This document shows positions 1-7,553 of a DNA stretch of 15,005 bases, piece by piece. Positions within the stretch are counted from its first letter, which is position 1, and every line of letters begins with the position of its first letter. The notes under the pieces were generated by a model. The model was not told where the DNA came from and searched no databases. It was given only the letters and a program-made list of their open reading frames with translations. Where the stretch lies: the NCBI GenBank assembly GCA_009602725.1, contig WELB01000071.1, positions 227,141 to 242,145 on the forward strand. The letters are read 5' to 3'. This stretch comes from Spirogloea muscicola. Taxonomy: Eukaryota > Streptophyta > Zygnematophyceae > Spirogloeales > Spirogloeaceae. The translations under genes were made by a program, and so were the position numbers.

Positions 1-1779
1 GCCGCGGCGCTGCGGCACGACCACGTCCTGCCCTTTGGCCTGCCAGGTCCCGCTCGCGCCCCGGCCCGCCGCCGCCACCGCCGCCGCCGCCAGCCCCCGC
101 GGCACCGGCCTTGGCGCGGCCCCCTGCCAACGGTCATCTCTGGTTGCGTTAAAGCAGCGCTCGTGTCGCATACCCATGATGCTGTACTGATGGGTTTTGC
201 TTGTGGTCGCAGATGCGCTCTTTGACCTCGCGTGGCCCAGCGGCTACATGGAAGCGCCGTCGGGCCGCGCCGCCTCCGGCCTCACCGACCTCGCCTCCAG
301 CGGCGCCGGCAGTGGCGGCCGCTGCTTCAGTGGGGAGGCCACCAGCAGCAGCCGGCTCATTGGCGGCCACATTCTGGAAGTCTCGGATGACTTCATGCGC
401 ACGCTGGCTGTCGTGGGGAGCCCCGTGTCAGAGGCTGCTGCCGCTGCGGCAGCGGTGTTGGCCGGCAGCAGCTTCAGCCGCAGCAGCTCCAGCACGAACC
501 TTCAGGACCCGCTCGTATCATCAGCTGCAAGCCAAAGCTCCGCGGCGGACTGGGCTGCGACGGCGGCGGCCGCGGAGCTGACGGCGGCGGCAGCAACAGC
601 GGACCTCACAGCGGTAGCGGCTGTGGCAGCAGGCGCAAATGCCGGCCACCTCGCATCATCCCCTCGTTCACCACCAGCACTGCCCCCGGGCAAGGGCCAG
701 GCTGTGACGAGTCGAAACCTGGTGCTGCCTTTCGGTTTGCCGGACTGGTCCTTTGATCTCGACTGGATGGAGCCGGAAGCAGGAACTAGTGTGGCAGCCC
801 CGCCAACGCCTGCGCCCGCGCCGCTGCTCAGCCGGTTCAGAAGCTCTCGCAGCGCGCTTTCAGAGCACAGTGCCGAGCCGAAACGGCCACAAGCCTTGCC
901 GCCCATGCCTTGCGGCACGCACACGCCGAGAGCCATGGCAGCAGCAGGCACGCGGCAAGCAAAGCCAGCCACAGTGACAAAGGCAGCCACTGGTAATGAA
1001 GGACCGCAGAGTCTCAGCCGGAAACGGCTGGTAGTCAAGCTGAAGGAGTTGGAGGTGAGCTATGGCGTCTTCATATGACCGCCAATTGACACTGTATGCA
1101 TTGCTTTATGGCTGCCCAGGCGTGCGGGCGGCATCTACTTTAAAAGGTCTTGCTACTGCATGACTGCAATTTGACATTGAGTATCACATGGCTATGTTGG
1201 CAGGATTCTGTTGCCCTGCAGACAGAGCTGCAGATTCCGCACGGTAAGACCCTCAGCTTGGTTGTGGGCAAGGAGATGCTCTTCGACCGGCACGGCACTC
1301 CACGCAAGATGGGGAATGTGATAGCCATTGGCTTTGAGGATTCAGATGTCCTTGACGAGGATGCTGTGGAAGATTGCGAGGACAATGAGGCCTCGCCACC
1401 CGCGGAGGTGCATGTCCAGTCAGTGGGCAGCCGGCAGGAGGGAAGGGGAGGAGCGGTGGTCCTCGACCGCATTCCCCTCCCTTCCGGCATCGACACCGAC
1501 AATGCTGTTGCCGCCTGCGAAGATGGCCTCCTGACCATCACCTTTGCCAGGGCGCAGCTGGAGAAGGCGCGCAAGGTCTCCAGAGGGGGGCTTGGGCATG
1601 GCGTGCCCCGGCAGGCAGCAGCGAGGTCAGGGCTGAGTGTCAGCTGGAGTAGTCAGCTGCCAACACCACTGGAAGAGGCCAGGTCGGATGTCACCAGCGA
1701 GGGTGCAAATATGCGCCGCTCGCAGGTCACACGGCACGGCGCCAGGCGCGGGAGGCCGAGTACCAAGCTCAGGTTGTAG
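1..1779 (+). CDS. Ala/Ser-rich protein with repeated LPFGLPD motif and Hsp20-like C-terminus (5' partial)
   Basis: I do not recognise the whole protein. Three exons are visible: 1-46, 213-1054 and 1204-1779 (stop TAG 1777-1779); the start lies left of the window. Intron 47-212 is phase 1 and has a TACTGAT branch-like site about 22 nt before its AG; intron 1055-1203 is phase 0 (GTGAGC donor). Joining exon 1 to exon 2 rebuilds a motif, VLPFGLPDxxFDLxW, that recurs intact at 722-766, so the splice is well supported. Between the copies lies an Ala/Ser/Gly-rich, probably disordered linker of about 160 residues. The C-terminal exon carries a stretch ending in IPLPSGIDTDNAVAACEDGL followed by LTITF, which resembles the end of an alpha-crystallin (Hsp20) domain (LPxxVDxDxxxAxxxDGVLTITxPK). 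An acidic insert (about 1345-1400) interrupts that domain. A regulatory or co-chaperone role is possible but only inferred. Confidence 0.7.
722..766 (+). other. Second copy of the VLPFGLPDxxFDLxW motif
   Basis: Fifteen residues match the copy made by joining 25-46 with 213-235: 12 of 15 residues are identical. Eight of the 12 identical residues use a different codon in the two copies, so the similarity is held at protein level and is not a recent DNA duplication. Confidence 0.8.
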
Positions 1780-1781
1780 GT

Positions 1782-1799
1782 GCATGCCTGCGGGCATGC
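1782..1799. repeat. Perfect inverted repeat just after the stop codon
   Basis: A 7-bp perfect stem (GCATGCC / GGCATGC) with a 4-nt loop starts 2 nt after the TAG at 1777-1779. It would form a GC-rich hairpin at the start of the 3' UTR. Confidence 0.6.
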
Positions 1800-2086
1800 G
1801 AGAGGGCTATGCAAGAGGCCACCGTGCATGTTCTCTGGCACCACCTGCTCCATGGTTGACCAGAGCACTAGCACAATTTGCTGAGGGACGATTCAGTGTT
1901 CATGTCAACATGTGGCAGCTTGGCTCAGTGGCATCTCGCTTGCGGCCTGCTTGTCTCAAACCTGCAGATTTTCTTAGCTGCGTATAGAGCCAGAGCTTAT
2001 GACAAGATGTTACTTATTTTAGCAATTACTGGGACTCCCACTCTGTAGTGCACTAGTAATAGGCACTGGAAGTCGGTAACAGGCTT

Positions 2087-2091
2087 TGTAA
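2087..2091 (+). promoter_or_regulatory. Probable TGTAA polyadenylation signal
   Basis: TGTAA is the usual polyadenylation signal in green algae. This copy lies about 308 nt after the stop of the plus-strand gene, so a long 3' UTR is implied. Confidence 0.4.
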
Positions 2092-2381
2092 TCTGTTTCT
2101 TGATACTTTCGTACTACTCAGATGCATTACCCTATGTTCGTGAATTACCTTCCTCTGTTTGCAGTCTTATTCTTTGCTCGGTCGTGTTTGCAAGTTCGCC
2201 ACTTCACTCGTCCAGTAAAGGCAGACCCAATCCTCAGGGCAAAAGGTCCAACGGCAACATCTCTTTTTTTTTTGAAATGTATGACAACACACGCCACAGA
2301 CATGTTGAGGGATGAGAGTGTCAAGATGGCGACTGCAACTCTAAGAGAAGTTGAGAACCCAGGCTGTCATTGTCACCTATG

Positions 2382-5300
2382 TCATACACAAGATGTGCAC
2401 ACGTCAGCATGCGGGCCTGCTAGAACCTGCAGGGGGGAGGGGTGTGCAGGACTGCCCTTGCAGCAGCTGACGTGCATATCAGTGATCCACAACTCAAGCA
2501 GCAACATGTGGGCCATCGGATTCAAACACTCCTGCCCGACTGTGAGAGCAATAGCGTTACCTGCGCCAAGGATGAGGACAACGATCTTGCCACGCTCCTT
2601 GAATGGATCAATCGCATAAGCCCTCAATTTCAGTATCAACCACTTGAGGACCTCCTCCTGCGGCAGCAGGATTACATCAGATTGCTCCGAGCTGCTGAGC
2701 GAGCGTGTGCATACGAAGCGCTGCTCCCGTATAGATTGGCTGCAAGATGTCTGTCCATCGTAGCAAGAGAATCTACAAAGGCTCAATCAAGCAAATTCAT
2801 CTTCATCAGACTTGCCACGAAAAAGGCCCACCTGCTTAGGTATGTAGAGGGCAGGCGGCCCAATTATAGCCTCCGCCAACGCAGAGCCATCCACTCCAAG
2901 GATGTCTTGTTCACGTGCAGCATATACCTGTAGCAAGCCAGCTATTTGCTCAGAGTACGGAGCTGCACTTCCATCATACCCGCAGAATTTTTAAAGAGTC
3001 AACCATGCTGCTTGAGCGACCCACTGGTAGGGCACGGGAGTCGAAGTCCTTAGCCAGGACTTCGACTTCAACAGTGACCCCTAAGTAAGACACTGTGACG
3101 CGAACTTCAGACTACCTCTGTAATGATGACCCAGTCTGCCGCACTGAAGGCTGGTGCGAAATCTTTGAGCAGCTTCGCCAGACGGCTGCCAGTGCCCAGC
3201 ATAGAAACACAAGTCTTAGGCCTTCATGAAGAGCTTGCATTCAACATGGAGGCTTATCCACGCCTCTAGCTGTAGGTTCCACAAGCCTGTCACGACCTGT
3301 ATAGCATCGATCCAATGGACCACAGGGGCTCTCGAACGCTGCTTGAGCGTATGTATACTTAGGGCTCAGAAGGACAGCAGACGCCTGTGATTGTGCAGAC
3401 AGGCCCCTGAATGAATCTTTCTGTATGGGCTCACTTCACCTGAATGTGTGGGGCTGGAAGATCACCCAAATTGGCTGCTGGTCAAATCTTTGCCTGGCCC
3501 CCTGCAGCGTTGCTCGCACCTCTGTTGGGTGGTGAGCATAATCGTTGATGACAATACAACTCTCCGTCTGGCCCAGCTGCTCAAACCGTCGCCGTACGCC
3601 CTTGAAAATGTTCAAGGACTGTGCTGCTCCTGCTGCAGCCCTCTTTATCAAGTCCAATCTCATCGACTCATCACCAGCTATGCAGTCCCTGGATGCTAGT
3701 AGGGCAACCACAACAACCACCTGGCAAACGGGTACAGCAGCATCAGTCAATCTGCCCTCTGGCAGATGTGGACGGCCGAATCAAGGAATCAAGCATCCCA
3801 GCCATCTTGTGGGGCAGTACCTGAGGTGAAAGTGTGATGTCCACCACAGCAAAACAATGAGTATGGGTTGAAGAATACCACCATGATAAGCATTATGTAC
3901 TAAATCTTTTGTCCCACAATCAGGTAGTGGAGGTGTTTTGAAAGGGTCCAAACTCACCGCGAGAGAATTAAGAACGTTGTGTGAGCCTGGCAGTGGCAAA
4001 TTGACCCTTGCCATGGGCTGCCCTTTGTGAACCTGTTTCACTTTATAAGAACATCACATATGCTGTACTGACCTGCAATGCACGGGAGGCCACAGTGCAT
4101 GCCTTCATTACGCATCATGCTAGATGCTTGATGCAACAGGCAGAGAGAGGACACACCACAACATAGTCGGTTCCTCCCTGGGGATTTGGCACCAGCATGC
4201 ATGCCCTCCAATCGTTGCCATCGGATAGGCCGTAAGTGACAACATGCCGTCGACGTGTGTCGTCCAGCCAAGCGGCACGCGTCTGTGCGGAGCCTGACGT
4301 TGAGGCTTCTGTACTTTCAACCTCTTCCTCTTTACTGAAGGTCTTACCGAGACGCTTGGAGCCTGCGCTGCACACGCATGAATGACACAAACAGTAGCAT
4401 GAGCGCCTGGGGAGTCACTGACTCTTTGATACCAAGGTTATTGGCTTAGTGACACCGAGTTGGCAAGGAAGCAGTAACATCAGCTTGACCGACAGCAGCA
4501 CAAGCACAGGCTGCAGGGGTAATCAGCCAGCTGCACAAGTTAGTGATTGATTCAGATGCGAGTGCCACACCTGTCTCCACAGACGACCAAGGTGCCACCT
4601 GGACGAAGCCTCCTGGCAAAATTGAGAAAGGCTTCCCGCACAGCAGCCTGGTGATTGACATGGAGGTCGTTAACCACTGAGCTCAATACGTCAAAGATCG
4701 AGCAGTGGTTGAGAGTAGCCAAGCATTCATCTAGCGAAACTGGATAGGTAAGAACCTCAGTAGGGAAGTAGTCGACATGCTCCCACTCCACATTTGTGAT
4801 TACTGCAATTGCAGGAGACAGTCCTAGAAAGCAGCTGTCGTATTCGTCTGCCTGATGCCAAGCCCAGTCCAACAAGCACACAACCACACATCCTGTCAAA
4901 GCTCTGCCAAGCAACGTGCATAGGACTATTCCAAGATCGCATGCCTGACGTCATCAGCAAGCAGCAGTGCAGGGAGAAGGTGAGTCAGTAACATTGCCAT
5001 TGTCATTTTGAGTCAGCCACGACGTCAGACACACCTCCAATACAAACAAGGGCCCCTTACCAACCATGGCATTGCTACCACGCGGAAACTGCACAAGAAT
5101 CATATATCGAGAGGCAGGCTAAGGCTTCTGTGAGGCTTCATGCACCACTAAGCATTTCACAGATAGCCTGTTCTGCAACAAATGGAGCTCTTCTCTGAGT
5201 GAATGTCCTGTAATAAGTCAAGACAATCTGGAGAACAAGACCCCTAGGTGTTGCAGGAGATATATATCAGGCGCTAATGAGCAAGTATCTGCAATGCTTG

Positions 5301-6776
5301 CTTGCAGATCAATAAGGAGGTAAAAACACCCCAGGGACATGCACTGTCCTGCGACAGGCAGGACAACTTCTGCCAGCAACTCCAATTTATGTAGCTCAAT
5401 CAGCACATACGGATTATACAACCGCTAGACAAGGCTAGTGAAGCTTTGGCATGTACCTGTGGCACTTCTCCTCCAACCACAGCTGTCAAATCGACCCCAG
5501 CAGAGCGCAATGTCAAAGCTAGCATGGCTGTGGTCGTGCTCTTTCCTGAGGAGGCACTTGCAGACGTGCATCAGAAATTTGGTGCCTCTACGTAAAGTAG
5601 AATGTGCAGGTCTTCCAGTCCACTGCAGGATCTGGTGCCATTGACACAGTAAAGCCGCAGCGAGAGAGGCATTACACAACTGTAACTTCATCGCGATAAT
5701 GAAGCAGATGGACAAGGACAGCTAGGGTGGTGGAGCTTCTCTGCCCACCATGAGAGCCGGCCACGGCGACCAGGTCCGACTTGGCTGTGAGCTTTCCTAG
5801 CCACTCGCGCCGATTGTAGCTGGGAAGGCTCGAGAAGTCAAGGATTGACATCAAAGTGGCATCTGACTGCGACTGACTTGGTGGAGCACCCACCATTGAG
5901 CCACAGAGCAGCCTGGCAGAAGAATGACCTAGTCGGCTGTGCGTGTCATTGCTTGCTTTCTACATGAGAAGTCAAGCAGGAGGTACATTGGAGGTACATT
6001 GGAATCCCCATTGCAATGGCGGCCTCGACTTCCTCGTTGCCAGCAGCAATAGCACTGGATGCCACAAGTGCGTCTGGGGACCTGTCCCGCCTCTGACCAG
6101 CCGTCAGCTGTGCAGCGCTGTGCCCAACATAGACATCTGCGCCCGCCTCCCGCAGGTTGTGCAGGCGATCACTGTCCACAGCGTCCGAGCCGCTGACTTG
6201 CCAGCCCTGCAGAAGCACGGATGGGAGTTAAAGTGGCGTCCAGGAATGAGGCAGGGGTTCATCATGAGTCCACTTGGTCCGTGCTGCCATTAGCCTGTCT
6301 GCCTGGTTGGTGGCAGAAGTCGAATGGAAGCTGAACAAGGCGAAAGGAGATGGCCGCCCGAGTCAGACCTGCTGTAGCGCAACCAGGGCCAAGGCGGACA
6401 GGCCAGCTCCGCCAATGCCGACAAAGTGCACCGACTGCGCCGAGGCCCGCTGGCGTGCGGCCGGAAGCTCCGCAGGGCATGGCGAGGCCTGGCTCTGCGA
6501 CGAGCTCTGCGAGGCGGCCATGCAAGGCCAACGACAGCCCCGTCTTCGAAGGACGCGGGCGTCGATCATACTCGAGAGCCGGCCTGCAGCTGAGACCATC
6601 AGCAGGCAGCTGCGCAGCCGAAGGCATGTTGGCGCAGCGCTGCTGGCGGGGCCCGTGGCGAGGGCGCGGCGGCAGGCTTTTAGCGGAGGCGCGCACGGAG
6701 AGGCGGCGGCGCCGGCGGCGGCGGCGGCGGCGGCCCCGGCGTCGTGAGGGCCGCCCCTGAGCAGCAGCCGGGCCAT
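2382..6776 (-). CDS. murC: UDP-N-acetylmuramate--L-alanine ligase (MurC), nuclear, probably plastid-targeted
   Basis: Adds L-alanine to UDP-MurNAc in peptidoglycan precursor synthesis, using ATP. Exons (minus strand, high to low): 6776-6369, 6206-5998, 5819-5749, 5545-5457, 5088-5035, 4851-4756, 4647-4571, 4367-4157, 4032-3958, 3720-3440, 3185-3116, 2927-2832, 2657-2382. All phases agree. Motifs in order: [14 protein letters not shown] (about residues 116-129), [18 protein letters not shown] (P-loop, split by intron 3), GPLFVLEADEYD (about 271-282), TNVEWEH (302 is His), [19 protein letters not shown] (490-497), FQPHTFSR, YAARE, GVDG, VLILGAG (606-612). The start is the first in-frame ATG; the first 115 residues are Ala/Arg/Ser-rich with no acidic clusters, fitting a transit peptide. 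The 3' end is uncertain: reading on gives about 670 residues (stop 2382-2384), while a splice at 2560 to 2427 would give 618. An N at 6795 lies just upstream of the start. Confidence 0.92.
3039..3067. repeat. 12-bp perfect inverted repeat inside a murC intron
   Basis: AGTCGAAGTCCT at 3039-3050 is the exact reverse complement of AGGACTTCGACT at 3056-3067, with the 5-nt loop TAGCC. It lies in murC intron 11 (2928-3115). Confidence 0.75.
4648..4755 (-). other. Stop-free, in-frame 108-nt intron of murC
   Basis: The segment between the [14 protein letters not shown] exon and the [10 protein letters not shown] exon starts with GTTCTT and ends with CACCAG. It is a multiple of three and has no stop in the coding frame. 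MurC proteins have no such 36-residue insert at this point, so I call it an intron, but it could be retained without a frameshift. Confidence 0.6.
5089..5456 (-). other. Longest murC intron
   Basis: This 368-nt intron separates the VVGGEVPQ exon from the short [10 protein letters not shown] exon (54 nt). Donor is CAG|GTACAT and acceptor is GTGCAG. I see no embedded gene or repeat. Confidence 0.7.
5979..6003. repeat. 11-nt tandem duplication at a murC splice donor
   Basis: GGAGGTACATT occurs twice in direct tandem (5979-5989 and 5990-6000), followed by a third GGA. On the minus strand this makes two identical donors, CAAT|GTACCTCC, 11 nt apart. The upstream one (exon end 5998) gives the conserved GIPIYNRREWL junction; the other would shift the frame. 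Confidence 0.7.
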
Positions 6777-6815
6777 GGGCACGGGGCCGAAGCCNCGGCG
6801 GCGGCGGCGGCCGCG
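6711..6815. repeat. GCG-trinucleotide-rich low-complexity tract with an ambiguous base
   Basis: Runs of CGG/GCG flank the murC start codon (for example 6711-6733 and 6796-6820), with an N at 6795. The part below 6776 encodes poly-Ala in the murC N-terminal extension. Confidence 0.7.
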
Positions 6816-7553
6816 GCGGCGTTGCCTGGGCCGGCCAGGTCGCGCGCGAGGCGCTGGTGTGCTCACGACGGCCCCGACCGTCGGCAAGCGTGGGCGAACA
6901 GCTCACACTTGTCGACCGTGGGAAAACGGCAGCCAGGCAAGCGGGAGCTTGGACAAGTGGAGGAATGGCGCTCGCGGGGTGCGCATGGAGTGAACGAGAA
7001 CAATGCGTGTGTATTAAGAGATGGGGAGGGGGAGAGGGCGCGCCGTGCGCTTGAAATGACTGGCCTCCACCAAGGCAAGCCAGTGTGGTGTGTGTAAATT
7101 TAAGTGTGTCGATTTACTCAATGACATCAGTTATGATTCCCAACAAGACACGGTCAGTTGTAGTCGCAGAAGAAGCGGGCAGCTGCCTGAGCACTTCGAC
7201 CAAAATCACGTCTGATTATTGATATCGAAACAAGTTGCGAAATCTTCTACTTCCTGCCTCTCATCCCCTCACTGTTTCCCCTCCCGCCCCCCCCCCCCCT
7301 NCCTCCCCAACCACGCAAAGCTGCACCCAGAACATCCTTGCCCACCCCAATCGAACCTTGCTACGCTGATTTGGTGAATGTAGCACAAAGAGATGGATAC
7401 AAATGCGGAAGCGTGCTGTACATTGGACAGCAAAGCTGCCATGCCCACCTATGTCCATGCTTCCTTGCAATTAACCCTGTTCCAAGCCAGCAAGACGTGC
7501 AGGCACAGCAACTGCGCCCTGTCTGCTTTGCATGTGAGCAGAAGTGCCCAGAT
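6777..7553. other. Intergenic: murC 5' region and REI1 3' UTR
   Basis: The murC-proximal half is GC-rich (probable 5' UTR and promoter); the REI1-proximal part is lower in GC. It contains a run of 13 C at 7287-7299 followed by an N at 7301. I found no minus-strand TGTAA for REI1 and no supported gene; the open frames on either strand here show no family similarity I know. Confidence 0.5.
7287..7301. repeat. Poly-C tract (13 C) with an ambiguous base
   Basis: A homopolymer of 13 C is followed by TN and more C-rich sequence. On the minus strand it reads as several G runs downstream of REI1, able in principle to form a G-quadruplex. The N suggests assembly or read uncertainty. Confidence 0.7.

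Larger units (their letters stand above)
1780..2381. other. Convergent intergenic/3' UTR region
   Basis: Holds the 3' ends of the left-edge gene (+) and of murC (-). It contains the hairpin at 1782-1799, a TGTAA signal for the plus strand at 2087-2091 and a run of ten T at 2264-2273. I found no minus-strand TGTAA for murC here and no further gene. Confidence 0.5.

Noticed and set aside
502-1038. Minus-strand open frame opposite the left-edge gene
   Set aside because: It mirrors the Ala/Ser-rich exon 213-1054; the plus-strand frame is supported by the repeated motif and by splice phases.
2264-2273. T10 run as a poly(A) tail of a retroposed copy on the minus strand
   Set aside because: No intronless gene copy or target-site duplication accompanies it.
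4850-4915. Open reading frame upstream of ADEYD ([13 protein letters not shown])
   Set aside because: It is intron sequence in frame by chance; the exon 5088-5035 ending in FVLE joins to ADEYD in phase and matches the family.
5715-5760. Apparently broken MurC P-loop (HGGQRSSTT reading after AVAGS)
   Set aside because: This is read-through into an intron. Joining 5749 to 5545 gives [13 protein letters not shown], the intact P-loop, in phase.
2382-6776. murC as bacterial contamination or recent transfer
   Set aside because: Twelve spliceable introns, neighbouring eukaryotic genes and a transit-like leader all speak against a bacterial origin of this DNA.
7340-7360. tRNA-like T-loop (GGTTCGATT on the minus strand)
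   Set aside because: The flanking bases do not pair into a T-arm, and no acceptor, D or anticodon arm is visible.
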